From positions 1 through 34,526 of the forward strand of contig NZ_JAGGOO010000026.1 of assembly GCF_018614415.1 (NCBI RefSeq): DNA of 34,526 nucleotides. The letters run 5' to 3'. This document shows positions 1-7,573 of the stretch, one piece after another. The notes beneath the pieces are model-generated. The model made no database searches and was not told the origin of the DNA. It saw nothing but the letters and a program-made list of their open reading frames with translations. This stretch comes from Streptomyces sp. ISL-12 (lineage in GTDB: Bacteria; Actinomycetota; Actinomycetes; Streptomycetales; Streptomycetaceae). Positions within the stretch are counted from its first letter, which is position 1. Each line of letters begins with the position of its first letter. The position numbers were made by a program, and so were the translations under genes.

Positions 1-119
1 GCCGCACCTCGCCCCCCAGGCACCTCCCACCCCCGAGCCGCACCACGCCTCCCGCCCATGTGACGAACGGCACGAAACGATCGTTCCCGGCATCCCATCG
101 CCCTGTCGCCCCGATGAGG

Positions 120-971
120 TCACCCGCGCGGCGCCAACGCCCCCCACCGCACCGTCACTTCCCCCTGCCGCCACCGCGCCGGCCCGTCCGTCACCGGCCA
201 GTCGGCCGTGAGGTCCCGCACCGCGCGCATCCAGCGCTGACGGGCGCCGTAGGAGGCGTAGGGCGCGGCGGCGGCCCAGGCGCGGTCGAAGTCGCGCAGG
301 AAGGCGTGGACCGGCTCGCCGGGGACGTTGCGGTGGATCAGCGCCTTCGGCAGCCGTTCGGCCAGGTCCGAGGGGCGGTCCAGGGAGCCGAGGCGGGTCG
401 CGAAGGTGACCGTGCGCGGCCCCTCGGGCCCCAGCGCCACCCACACGTGCCGCCGCCCGATCTCGTCGCAGGTGCCCTCGACCAGCAGTCCGCCCCGGGA
501 GTGCCCGGCCGCCGGGGCGAGCCGCGCGCACAGCCGGCGCCACACCGCGGCGACCTCGGCCTCGTCGTACTGGCGCAGCACGTTCGCCGCGCGGACCAGC
601 AGGGGTCGCCCGGGGAGCGGGATCTCGAAGCCGCCGTGCCGGAAGACGAGGCCCTCGCGCGCGTACGGCTCCGCCGCCGCGACCCGCGCCGGGTCGATCT
701 CGACGCCCACGACACGCGCGCGTGGCGCCACGCCGCGCAGCCGGTGCAGCAGCTCGACGGCGGTCCAGGGCGCCGCCCCGTACCCGAGGTCGACGGCGAC
801 CGGATCGCCGGCCCGGCGCAGTTCGGCGCCGTGGGTGGCCGCGATCCACCGGTCCATGCGGCGCAGCCGGTTCGGATTGGTCGTCCCGCGCGTGACCGTG
901 CCCACGGCGCGGGTCCCCCCGCTCGCCGAACGGGTCCGGGGGTGGGGGAGGGACACGGCGCGGGGTGGCAT
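120..971 (-). CDS. Class I SAM-dependent methyltransferase (putative)
   Basis: A 283-residue protein starting at ATG 971. The frame is open further upstream, but that extension would cover the region before mshA and has no recognisable content. Residues 61-68 (DLGYGAAP) and 88-93 (VGVEID) look like motifs I and II of a Rossmann-fold methyltransferase, so it probably binds S-adenosylmethionine in the cytoplasm. The substrate cannot be told. It is divergent from mshA, and the two share the 972-1234 gap. Apart from a weak ribosome-binding site nothing is odd. The family-level call is fairly secure; the reaction is unknown. Confidence 0.8.
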   Translation of the reverse strand: MPPRAVSLPHPRTRSASGGTRAVGTVTRGTTNPNRLRRMDRWIAATHGAELRRAGDPVAVDLGYGAAPWTAVELLHRLRGVAPRARVVGVEIDPARVAAAEPYAREGLVFRHGGFEIPLPGRPLLVRAANVLRQYDEAEVAAVWRRLCARLAPAAGHSRGGLLVEGTCDEIGRRHVWVALGPEGPRTVTFATRLGSLDRPSDLAERLPKALIHRNVPGEPVHAFLRDFDRAWAAAAPYASYGARQRWMRAVRDLTADWPVTDGPARWRQGEVTVRWGALAPRG

Positions 972-1145
972 GCCTACGAGGGTAAGCGGCGGTTCCGGAG
1001 CGGAGCCGCCGGTCGTGTGCCGGGGCCATCGGGGACACCCGGGGTGTCCGGAACGGGAACGCGAACGTCCGGACAGGCCCGTACGCAGCCACGCATCGAA
1101 CGGTTGAGCGATGGATGGTAATGATTCGGTAAAAGCAAGGAAACC

Positions 1146-1171
1146 GGAATGAGGCACCGCGCTCCCGCGTT
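1146..1171 (+). promoter_or_regulatory. Candidate SigR (thiol-stress ECF sigma) promoter of mshA
   Basis: GGAAT at 1146-1150, exactly 18 bases, then GTT at 1169-1171. This is the published consensus of Streptomyces SigR promoters (GGAAT-N18-GTT). It sits about 65 bases before the mshA start on the same strand. Mycothiol genes, mshA among them, are known SigR targets in S. coelicolor. The match is seen directly; its use here is inferred. Confidence 0.75.
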
Positions 1172-1234
1172 GCACTCCCGTGGAGGGCGAGGCGCGCCCT
1201 CGGACCGGCCGCCCGCAGCAAGGAGGAACGCCCC

Positions 1235-2572
1235 GTGAGCCAGTACGCCGGCAGGCTCGGGCGTCGCTCGGCGGCGGCCCCCGCGCGCCTGCGGCCCCGT
1301 CGCAGGCCCCGTCGCGTCGCCATGCTCTCCGTGCACACCTCACCGCTGCACCAGCCGGGAACCGGCGACGCCGGCGGCATGAACGTCTACATCGTGGAAC
1401 TGGCGCAGCGCCTGGCCGCGATCAACATCGAGGTCGAGGTCTTCACCCGGGCGACCACCGCCGCCCTCCCGCCGACCGTGGAGCTGTCCCCCGGCGTCCT
1501 GGTCCGGCACGTCGACGCCGGCCCCTACGAGGGCCTCGCCAAGGAGGACCTCCCGGCCCAGCTGTGCGCCTTCACGCACGGCGTGATGCAGGCGTGGGCC
1601 GGCCACCGCCCCGGCTACTACGACCTCGTCCACTCGCACTACTGGCTCTCCGGCCACGTCGGCTGGCTCGCCGCCCAGCGCTGGGGCGCCCCCCTGGTGC
1701 ACGCCATGCACACCATGGCCAAGGTCAAGAACGCCAACCTGGCCGAGGGCGACACCCCCGAACCCGCCGCCCGGGTCATCGGCGAGACCCAGATCGTCAC
1801 CGCCTCCGACCGACTGATCGCCAACACCCAGGAGGAGGCCGGCGAGCTGGTCCGGCACTACGCCGCCGACCCCGCGCGCGTGGCCGTCGTCCACCCCGGC
1901 GTCAACCTCGACCGGTTCCGCCCCGCCGACGGCCGCGCCGCCGCCCGCGCCCGCCTCGGCCTGCCGCAGGACGCGCTGATCCCGCTCTTCGCGGGCCGTA
2001 TACAGCCCCTCAAGGCCCCCGACGTCCTCCTGCGCGCCGTAGCCGTCCTGCTCACCGAGCGACCCGAGCTGCGCTCCCGCGTCGTCGTCCCCGTCGTGGG
2101 CGGCCCCAGCGGCAGCGGCCTCGCCAAACCGGAGGGCCTGCAGAAGCTGGCGGCCCGGCTCGGCATCGCGGACGTCGTACGGTTCCGCCCGCCCGTCGGA
2201 CAGGACCAGCTCGCCGACTGGTTCCGGGCCGCGTCCGTGCTGGTGATGCCGTCCTACAGCGAGTCCTTCGGCCTGGTCGCCATAGAGGCGCAGGCGGCCG
2301 GCACCCCGGTGCTCGCCGCGGCGGTCGGCGGCCTGCCGGTCGCGGTGCGCGACGGGCGGACCGGCTTCCTGGTGAACGGCCACGATCCGGCCGCGTACGC
2401 GCGCGTACTGCGCGATTTCGCCGACAACCCCGAACTCGTGCCCCGCATGGGCGACGCCGCCGCCCGGCACGCGCGGTCCTTCGGCTGGGACACGGCCGCC
2501 GCCGCCACCGCCGACGTCTACGCGGCCGCCATGCAGTCCCACCGCCGTCGCGTACCCTCCCACCATGGCTGA
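1235..2572 (+). CDS. mshA: D-inositol-3-phosphate glycosyltransferase MshA
   Basis: This enzyme transfers N-acetylglucosamine from UDP-GlcNAc to 1L-myo-inositol-1-phosphate, the first step of mycothiol synthesis in the cytoplasm. The protein has 445 residues with the GT-B, GT4-family layout. A glycine-rich acceptor-side loop (GDAGGMN) lies at residues 44-50 and the donor-binding E-x7-E motif at about 343-351 (ESFGLVAIE). The start is GTG 1235, preceded by the strong Shine-Dalgarno AAGGAGG at 1220-1226. The first 28 residues are Arg-rich and look like a poorly conserved extension. Its 3' end overlaps the following YbjN-family gene by 8 bases. A SigR-type promoter lies upstream. Confidence 0.95.
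   Translation: MSQYAGRLGRRSAAAPARLRPRRRPRRVAMLSVHTSPLHQPGTGDAGGMNVYIVELAQRLAAINIEVEVFTRATTAALPPTVELSPGVLVRHVDAGPYEGLAKEDLPAQLCAFTHGVMQAWAGHRPGYYDLVHSHYWLSGHVGWLAAQRWGAPLVHAMHTMAKVKNANLAEGDTPEPAARVIGETQIVTASDRLIANTQEEAGELVRHYAADPARVAVVHPGVNLDRFRPADGRAAARARLGLPQDALIPLFAGRIQPLKAPDVLLRAVAVLLTERPELRSRVVVPVVGGPSGSGLAKPEGLQKLAARLGIADVVRFRPPVGQDQLADWFRAASVLVMPSYSESFGLVAIEAQAAGTPVLAAAVGGLPVAVRDGRTGFLVNGHDPAAYARVLRDFADNPELVPRMGDAAARHARSFGWDTAAAATADVYAAAMQSHRRRVPSHHG
2553..2558 (+). promoter_or_regulatory. Candidate -10 of a leaderless transcript (YbjN-family gene)
   Basis: TACCCT inside the end of mshA, followed by six bases and the ATG at 2565. No Shine-Dalgarno sequence precedes that ATG. A TANNNT box 6-7 bases before a start codon is the usual signature of leaderless mRNA in actinobacteria. 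No good -35 is visible. Confidence 0.5.
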
Positions 2573-3083
2573 CGATGCACAACGGACGGCGGCGCGGACC
2601 GTCGAGGAGGCCCTGCGGGACGCCGGCCTGGAGTGGGAGAGCCCCGAGCCCGGCAGCTACGTCGTCACGCTCCCCGGCACCCGCAAGCTCTCCACCACCG
2701 TCTCCCTGATCGCCGGCCGCCACTCCCTCTCCCTCAACGCCTTCGTCATCCGCCACCCCGACGAGAACGAGCCGGGGGTCCACCGCTGGCTGCTGGAACG
2801 CAACCTCAAGCTCTACGGCGTCAGTTACGCCGTCGACCGCCTCGGCGACATCTACGTCACCGCCCGCCTCCCCCTCCCCGCCGTCACCCCCGACGAGATC
2901 GACCGCCTGCTCGGCCAGGTCCTGGAGGCCGCCGACGGCGCCTTCAACACCCTGCTGGAGCTGGGCTTCGCGAGCGCGATCCGCAAGGAGTACGAGTGGC
3001 GCACGGCACGCGGTGAGCCGACCCGCAACCTGGACGCGTTCAGGTCGCTCACCCAGCGCCCCACCGGGGACGACGCCGGCTGA
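2565..3083 (+). CDS. YbjN domain-containing protein
   Basis: A 172-residue cytoplasmic protein of the YbjN type, an alpha/beta fold related to type III secretion chaperones. Visible signs are the N-terminal helix (AARTVEEALRDAG), the strand-rich centre ending in HRWLLERNLKLYGVSYAVD, and the C-terminal helical part with DEIDRLLGQVLEAAD. The molecular function of YbjN proteins is not settled. The gene overlaps the 3' end of mshA by 8 bases in another frame, a pairing conserved in streptomycetes as I recall. It may also have its own leaderless promoter. The family call is good; the role is unknown. Confidence 0.85.
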   Translation: MADDAQRTAARTVEEALRDAGLEWESPEPGSYVVTLPGTRKLSTTVSLIAGRHSLSLNAFVIRHPDENEPGVHRWLLERNLKLYGVSYAVDRLGDIYVTARLPLPAVTPDEIDRLLGQVLEAADGAFNTLLELGFASAIRKEYEWRTARGEPTRNLDAFRSLTQRPTGDDAG

Positions 3084-3136
3084 ACAGCCTGTTGATCTGC
3101 GGCGATTTCACACTCCCTACCAGTGAGAGGCCGTGC

Positions 3137-3943
3137 ATGAGCACAGGCAGAACCGGCACCGTGGCCGCGGCGCTCGCGGGAGCGCTCGCCCTCGCGGCGT
3201 TCACCGCCCCGGCCGCGGAGGCCGCAGACACCGGCGTATCGGTGTCCCAGGTGGTCCTGAACAAGGGCAAGCCCATCGTCGTGGGCACCACCGCCGAGGT
3301 CGAACCGACCATCAGCTTCCACGTCAGCTGGCCCGCGGGGTACTCCATGAGCACCGTGGACTTCGATCCGTTCCTGTACCACGGCACCACCGCCGCCAAG
3401 GGCGCCGAGTCCGGCGGCATCTACGCGGGCTCGTACACCTGTTACGAGGACGGCACCCGCGCGGCGGACTGCGAGGGCGCCCTCTACATCGACCCGCCCT
3501 ACCGGCTGGACTCCAACAACGACGCCACCACCTGGAAGCTCGCCGTCCACGCCATGCTGTGGACCAAGAGCGGCAGTGTGAAGGCGGAGGAGTACCTGAC
3601 CGGCCTCGGCACCGTCCCGGTCAAGCGGGCCGCGAAGGCCACCGTCAACGCCTCCCCGGAACCGGTCGCCAAGGGCAAGACCCTCACCGTCACCGGCAGG
3701 GCCACCAGCGCCGACTGGGTCAGGCACAAGTACACCGGCTACGCCGGCAAGCTGGCCAAACTCCAGTTCCGCAAGGCCGGCACCAGCACCTACGCCACGG
3801 TCAAGACCGTCCGCGCGAACTCCGCCGGCGACCTGAAGACCACGGTCAAGGCGTCCACGGACGGCTACTGGCGCTGGACGTTCGGCGAGACGTCCACCAC
3901 GGGCGGCGCGACGGCCGCCGGGGACTACGTCGACGTCAAGTGA
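3137..3943 (+). CDS. Secreted protein, paralogue of the one at 15246-16013
   Basis: A 268-residue exported protein. I chose ATG 3137 because a purine-rich GTGAGAGG lies just upstream and the protein then begins with a clean Sec signal peptide: a short polar start, a hydrophobic Ala/Leu stretch, and probable cleavage near AEAAD (about residue 30). The mature part has no family I recognise. The last ~105 residues hold paired blocks (SPEPVAKGKTLTVTG, LQFRKAGT, TVKTVRANSAGDLKT, GYWRWTF) that match the second secreted protein of this window closely. That pattern suggests a beta-sandwich domain. Its stop overlaps the convergent AraC gene by 8 bases. Confidence 0.85.
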   Translation: MSTGRTGTVAAALAGALALAAFTAPAAEAADTGVSVSQVVLNKGKPIVVGTTAEVEPTISFHVSWPAGYSMSTVDFDPFLYHGTTAAKGAESGGIYAGSYTCYEDGTRAADCEGALYIDPPYRLDSNNDATTWKLAVHAMLWTKSGSVKAEEYLTGLGTVPVKRAAKATVNASPEPVAKGKTLTVTGRATSADWVRHKYTGYAGKLAKLQFRKAGTSTYATVKTVRANSAGDLKTTVKASTDGYWRWTFGETSTTGGATAAGDYVDVK

Positions 3944-4763
3944 GCACCGTGGCCGTACTGGTCCGGTAACGGCCGGGGGTCACCCCCACCAGCTTCTTGA
4001 AGTGCCGGGTCAGATGGGCCTGGTCGTAGAAGCCGGTGGCGGTGGCCACGTCGGCCGGGGCGTCGCCCGCGAGCAGCAGCCGCCGGGCCCGGTCCACCCG
4101 GCGGGACATCAGGTACTGGTGCGGCGCGATCCCGTACGCCCCGCTGAACGCCCGTACCAGATGGGCCGGATGGGCCGGCAGCAGCGCCGTGGCCTCCTCC
4201 AGGCTGAGCCCCTCGACGAGCCGCTCGTCGAGCAGTTCGCGCAGCCGCCGCGCGAGCACGGGATCCCGGCGCGCGGGCCGGGCGCCGGCCGGCCGCAGAT
4301 GCGTACGCAGCCGCTCCCCGATCAACGTCAGCCGGCTCTCCGCCTCCAGCGCCTCCCCGGGCCGCGCCAACGCGGCGTGCAGCTGCCCCACCCTGCGCCG
4401 CAGCACGGGGTCGCGCACATCCGGCCGGTCCACCGACGGCCCGATCAGATCGTCCCCCAGCCGGGAGCCGTCGAGGTACAGCACCCGCTTGCGGAAGCCG
4501 CCCGGTGTGGCGGGGGAGCCGTTGTGCGGGACGTGCGGCGGCAGCAGGGTCACCGTGTCGTGCGGGGTGCCGTGCTCGTGCCGGTCCAGGTCGTACCGTA
4601 CGGCCCCGTCGTCCACGATCAGCAGCGTCCACGCCTCGTGCACGTGCATCGGGTAGGCGTACTCGGTGAACCGGGCGTGGAAGACCTCCACGACGCCCGG
4701 GACGCGCGGACGCCAGGCGGAGACGGCGGTTCCGTCCCCGCGTGCGCTCCTGGGTGCGGCCAT
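3936..4763 (-). CDS. AraC-family transcriptional regulator
   Basis: A 275-residue DNA-binding protein. The N-terminal ~95 residues form an AraC-type cupin sensor domain (HVHEAWTLLIVDDG, then LLPPHVPHNG). The last ~100 residues hold the double helix-turn-helix, with the typical ending FYDQAHLTRHFKKLVGVTPGRYR. The ATG at 4763 is favoured because TACGTT lies exactly six bases upstream, a leaderless-type arrangement; an extension to 4856 adds unlikely sequence. It is divergent from the DUF2000 gene, a pairing seen elsewhere, so that gene is its probable target. A 16-base palindrome lies between them. The ligand is unknown. Confidence 0.9.
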   Translation of the reverse strand: MAAPRSARGDGTAVSAWRPRVPGVVEVFHARFTEYAYPMHVHEAWTLLIVDDGAVRYDLDRHEHGTPHDTVTLLPPHVPHNGSPATPGGFRKRVLYLDGSRLGDDLIGPSVDRPDVRDPVLRRRVGQLHAALARPGEALEAESRLTLIGERLRTHLRPAGARPARRDPVLARRLRELLDERLVEGLSLEEATALLPAHPAHLVRAFSGAYGIAPHQYLMSRRVDRARRLLLAGDAPADVATATGFYDQAHLTRHFKKLVGVTPGRYRTSTATVLT

Positions 4764-4769
4764 GCAAAA

Positions 4770-4775
4770 AACGTA
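4770..4775 (-). promoter_or_regulatory. Candidate -10 of a leaderless transcript (AraC gene)
   Basis: On the minus strand TACGTT is followed by six bases and the ATG at 4763. No Shine-Dalgarno sequence is present. The AT-rich stretch stands out in this GC-rich background. Confidence 0.5.
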
Positions 4776-4780
4776 CAAGA

Positions 4781-4796
4781 CCGGTCCGCGGACCGG
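4781..4796. promoter_or_regulatory. 16-bp perfect palindrome between AraC and DUF2000 genes
   Basis: CCGGTCCGCGGACCGG reads the same on both strands. It lies between the two divergent starts (4763 and 4813), a few bases upstream of both candidate -10 boxes. This is a suitable place for an operator that controls both genes. Binding by the AraC protein is inference. Confidence 0.5.
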
Positions 4797-4812
4797 CCGC
4801 CATGCTCGCATC

Positions 4813-5250
4813 ATGGAAGGCACGACTGACACCGAACCCGTCCGCTTCGACACCAAGATCGCCGTACTGCTCCGCGCGGACCTGGAGACCTGGCAGCGCC
4901 TGAACGTGACCGCGTTCCTGGTCAGCGGCCTGGGCCCGCAGGTCCCCGAGGTGGTCGGCGAGCCGTACGAGGACGCGGACGGCGTCCCCTACCTCCCCAT
5001 GTTCCGGCAGCCGGTCCTGGTCTTCGAGGGCACGAAGGAGACCCTGAAGACGGCCCACACCCGCGCCCTGACCCGCGCCCTGCCCCGCTCCGTCTTCACC
5101 GCCGACCTCTTCACCACCGGCAACGACCGCGACAACCGCGCGGCGGTACGCGCCGTCCCCACCGCCGACCTGGACCTGGTGGGCCTCGCGGTGTACGGGC
5201 CGAGGAACGCGGTGGACAAGGTGCTGAAGGGGGCGCGGATGCATCCGTGA
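4813..5250 (+). CDS. DUF2000 family protein
   Basis: A 145-residue cytoplasmic protein recognisable as DUF2000 by its order of blocks: KIAVLLRADLETWQRLNVTAFL near the start, then VVGEPYEDADG, YLPMFRQPVLVF, TADLFTTGNDRDNRAAV and the end VDKVLKGARMHP. The family is small and biochemically uncharacterised; its fold resembles peptidyl-tRNA hydrolase 2. The ATG at 4813 lacks a Shine-Dalgarno sequence, and CATGCT six bases upstream may be a leaderless -10 box. The divergent AraC regulator probably controls it. Confidence 0.85.
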   Translation: MEGTTDTEPVRFDTKIAVLLRADLETWQRLNVTAFLVSGLGPQVPEVVGEPYEDADGVPYLPMFRQPVLVFEGTKETLKTAHTRALTRALPRSVFTADLFTTGNDRDNRAAVRAVPTADLDLVGLAVYGPRNAVDKVLKGARMHP

Positions 5251-5310
5251 GTTCCGCCCGAGGCGCTTGAGGAGGGACTACGGTCGAAACCGTCACCGAG
5301 GAGGCCCCCG

Positions 5311-5874
5311 ATGCGCAGCGTGACCTATTCGATGAATGTCTCACTCGACGGCTACATCGTCGGACCGGACGGCCGCTTCGACTGGTCGGAACCCGACGAC
5401 GACGTCTTCCGCTTCTGGATCGACGAGATCCGAGACGTCGGCGTCCACCTCCTGGGCCGACGGCTGTACGAGACGATGCTGTACTGGGAGACCGCCGACC
5501 AGGACCCGTCGCTCGACGCGTCGACGCGCGAATGGACCGCGCTGTGGAAGCCGCTCCCCAAGGTGGTGTTCTCCCACTCCCTCACGGCGGTTCAGGGCAA
5601 CGCCCGCCTGGCCTCCGGCGACCCGGCGCAGGAGATCGAGCGGTGGCGGGCCGAGCCGGGGGAGGGCGACATCGCGATCGGCGGCGCGACCCTCGCCGCC
5701 GACGTGGCCGCGGCGGGCCTGATCGACGAGTACCGGACCATCCTCTACCCGGTGCTGGTCGGCGGCGGCGTCCCGTTCTTCCCCCGGCACGAACGCCGGG
5801 TGGACCTCGAACTCGTCGAGACCCGGACTTTCGGCTCAGGGGTTGTCTACCTCCGTCACCGAGTGGCTCGATAG
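5311..5874 (+). CDS. Dihydrofolate reductase / RibD C-terminal family protein
   Basis: A 187-residue putative NADPH-dependent reductase of the RibD-C/DHFR-like fold. Typical blocks are SLDGYIVGPDGRFDW near the start, the HLLGRRLYETM segment, PKVVFSHSL, the nucleotide-binding IAIGGATLAADVAAAGLIDEY and the closing LYPVLVGGGVPFF. GAGGAGG sits just upstream of the ATG. Stand-alone members are common in Streptomyces and their substrates are mostly unknown; it should not be called a true folate enzyme. Its 3' end overlaps the truncated minus-strand relict described next and marks the left edge of the accessory block. Confidence 0.88.
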   Translation: MRSVTYSMNVSLDGYIVGPDGRFDWSEPDDDVFRFWIDEIRDVGVHLLGRRLYETMLYWETADQDPSLDASTREWTALWKPLPKVVFSHSLTAVQGNARLASGDPAQEIERWRAEPGEGDIAIGGATLAADVAAAGLIDEYRTILYPVLVGGGVPFFPRHERRVDLELVETRTFGSGVVYLRHRVAR

Positions 5875-5976
5875 GAAATGCCGAGCTCCGCGGCTCTCGG
5901 CGATACGGAGAACGTCCGTCAGGGACTCGGCCAGACGCGTGAGCTGTCTCTGCCGCGGCACCCTCGGCGTCGTGAC
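5836..5976 (-). pseudogene. Truncated relative of the small protein encoded at 8722-9087
   Basis: The minus strand encodes about 47 residues ending at a stop at 5836. The segment QLTRLAESLTDVLRIAESRGAR matches RLTEALQDALRVAESRGAR near the C-terminus of the 121-aa protein at 8722-9087. DNA at 5885-5934 and 8795-8844 agrees at about 40 of 50 positions by eye. Similarity fades upstream of about 5976 and no start region resembling the full-length copy remains. The tail overlaps the reductase gene. I read it as a C-terminal fragment left by recombination; an independent diverged family member is the alternative. Confidence 0.6.
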
Positions 5977-6088
5977 AGTAGACCTATGGATTACCTGGCC
6001 GAAGTATTCGATGGCGCTACGGGACCGGCGGGGCATGAGTCCGCCCGCCGGCCTTGGGGCCGACCGGCGGACTCGTGGGCAGGGTGCC

Positions 6089-6530
6089 TTACTGCCGTTC
6101 GAGGAACCCGGCGAGTTCGGGTAGCTGCTTGCGAGGGAAGTGCAGCAGGGCGGCCGCGTCGAGTCCCTCCGGTACAAGGGGGACATTCATACGCCAGGAA
6201 CCGGGGCGCCATCGGTGGCTGACCCGGTCGGCGAACGCCGGCGCTTGCGAGAGCAAGGCAACGAGGCGCACAGCGTCGGTGATCGGGAGCTTGACCAAGG
6301 CCCAACCGAGGGTGGTGGGCGATGAACCCGTCGGCGCCGTAACTGAGGGGCTTCTCGGCTTGTGCCCGGACACCTGCGGTTGCCTCGCCGACGTCTTGGC
6401 AGCAGGCGAGCGTCGTGTAGTCGAGGCGCCACAGTTCACGGATGGTGGGAACCATGTCCGTGTCGATCTCGACCGACGTGCCCTCGCGGGTGGTGAGTGT
6501 CTTGTGCGGGTGAATGAGCGGGTCCGGCAT
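6089..6530 (-). pseudogene. Frameshifted small gene, last gene of the radical SAM operon
   Basis: Two overlapping minus-strand frames together make one sensible protein of about 146 residues. The first frame starts at ATG 6530 (MPDPLIHPHKTLTTREG) and reads well up to GADGFIAHH. The second continues with GWALVKLPITDAVRLVALL and ends FLERQ at 6089. The switch needs one base removed, most simply from the CCC run at about 6310-6316. The upstream frame after the switch turns Arg/Pro-rich, which is not protein-like. It may be a real mutation or a base-calling error in the C run. The reconstructed protein resembles conserved Streptomyces hypotheticals; function unknown. It starts 12 bases after the kinase gene. 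Confidence 0.7.
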
Positions 6531-6542
6531 GGGCGCGCCTCC

Positions 6543-7343
6543 TCAAGAACGACGGTAGGCGGCCCCTTGGCCGGCTGCGGCGGCGAGATCTTGAATCCAC
6601 GCGATGTCGGTTGCGTCCGCGGCGATACCGGCCCAGAGCCGCTCTTGAGCGGTCGCGAAGGCGTCGAGGGCACGCCGGGGCGCGCTGGACCACGCGGGCG
6701 TCTTGGCGGCCCACTGTTCAGCGGCTGCGGGCGTGTGGCCGGCTGAGGTGAGCCAGACGACCCAACAGGCCGCGTCGATCCATGCGGCGCCGCGTGTCGG
6801 CCATGCCCAGTCGACGACGCGGGCGGCGTTGTCCGCGATCAGGACGTTGTCGGGGTGCCAATCGGTGTGCAGCAACGTCTTACCGCGCAGCAACTCGGCG
6901 TCATGGGGGTCGTCGATGTAGTCCGCGAGGCGCTGCTCGATGTGCTTGAGTTCCAGGCCGACCGGGGCCCGGACGCCGGAAAGGGTAATGATCGCCTCGG
7001 CGACGAGCGGCAGGTCGACGGAGTGCGGGCGGTAGTCCGCGGGCCGGCCGTCGAGGTGCTCGAAACCGAGCAGGTCCCAAGTCCCATCGTTGATCCGCCA
7101 GAGCAGGCGTGGGGCGAGAGGCGCCACATAGGGGTTGATCGTGGCCTCGCGGGTCTGTGTCCACGCGCGAGGGTGGTCGGTGTTCATTCCCTTGACGAAG
7201 ACACGACCGGCGCGGGTGTCGAGGGTGGCGGCGATCTCGCTGTTGAGTCCCCTGCTGGCGGTTTCTGCTGCGTAGACAGGGCCGGTACGGGCCTCGACGG
7301 CCTCACGGGTGGCGTTGGGCAGGTCTTGCCATTGCAGTCTCAT
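6543..7343 (-). CDS. Aminoglycoside phosphotransferase (APH)-family kinase-like protein
   Basis: A 266-residue protein with the protein-kinase-like APH fold. It has a VFVKG strand with the probable ATP-binding lysine (about residue 48), the hinge-like DLLGFEHLDGRP, the catalytic-loop motif HTDWHPDN at about residues 159-166 (Asp base, Asn metal ligand), and VVDWAW with the metal-binding Asp. Key residues are intact, so it is probably active. ATG 7343 gives a start typical of relatives; an in-frame ATG at 7382 adds 13 residues. It lies 84 bases after the candidate peptide gene in the same operon. In that context it may phosphorylate the peptide or a small molecule, or give self-protection. The substrate is unknown. 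Confidence 0.85.
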   Translation of the reverse strand: MRLQWQDLPNATREAVEARTGPVYAAETASRGLNSEIAATLDTRAGRVFVKGMNTDHPRAWTQTREATINPYVAPLAPRLLWRINDGTWDLLGFEHLDGRPADYRPHSVDLPLVAEAIITLSGVRAPVGLELKHIEQRLADYIDDPHDAELLRGKTLLHTDWHPDNVLIADNAARVVDWAWPTRGAAWIDAACWVVWLTSAGHTPAAAEQWAAKTPAWSSAPRRALDAFATAQERLWAGIAADATDIAWIQDLAAAAGQGAAYRRS

Positions 7344-7427
7344 GGTCACCACGGCGGGAGTGTAGGTGGTCGGGCGGTACACGCGAGGCCGCTCGCGCGG
7401 GGCGGGCGGCCTCAGGACGGGGGCGGC

Positions 7428-7541
7428 TCAGTTGTACGGGTTGTCGTCTCCGCAGCCCCTCATGACGTCGCCGCCGGCGATCTCGTCGAGGTCGACGAAC
7501 TCGAACTCGTCCTCGGGGGCAGGCCGTACGGTGATCTCCAC
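7428..7541 (-). CDS. Small acidic peptide, candidate RiPP precursor
   Basis: A 37-residue peptide if started at GTG 7541. It is strongly acidic in the middle (PEDEFEFVDLDE) and ends with a Gly/Asp/Asn tail, GCGDDNPYN, containing one Cys and one Tyr. Nearly every third codon position is G or C, so the frame is coding. It begins 32 bases after the radical SAM gene on the same strand, the usual place for a substrate peptide. GTG 7541 has no Shine-Dalgarno sequence. A good one (AAAGGAAG) serves ATG 7557 instead, which is one base out of frame. The true start may be non-standard, or one extra base may lie between 7542 and 7557. No known precursor family is recognised. Confidence 0.6.
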   Translation of the reverse strand: MEITVRPAPEDEFEFVDLDEIAGGDVMRGCGDDNPYN

Positions 7542-7573
7542 TGCTGTGGCAGGCCATGGGCGTGCTTCCTTTC

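Noticed and set aside
60..1121. Long plus-strand open frames over the methyltransferase gene
   Set aside because: Arg/Pro/Gly-rich shadow frames of a gene with a clear SAM-binding motif on the other strand.
5986..6124. Plus-strand ORF beginning MDYLAEVFDGATG
   Set aside because: No ribosome site, mixed third-position bases, and it overlaps the frameshifted minus-strand gene.
7303..7557. 84-codon Arg-rich frame starting at ATG 7557 with a good ribosome site
   Set aside because: After the first few codons it is the out-of-phase shadow of the acidic peptide and runs into the kinase gene. The start itself is discussed as a finding.
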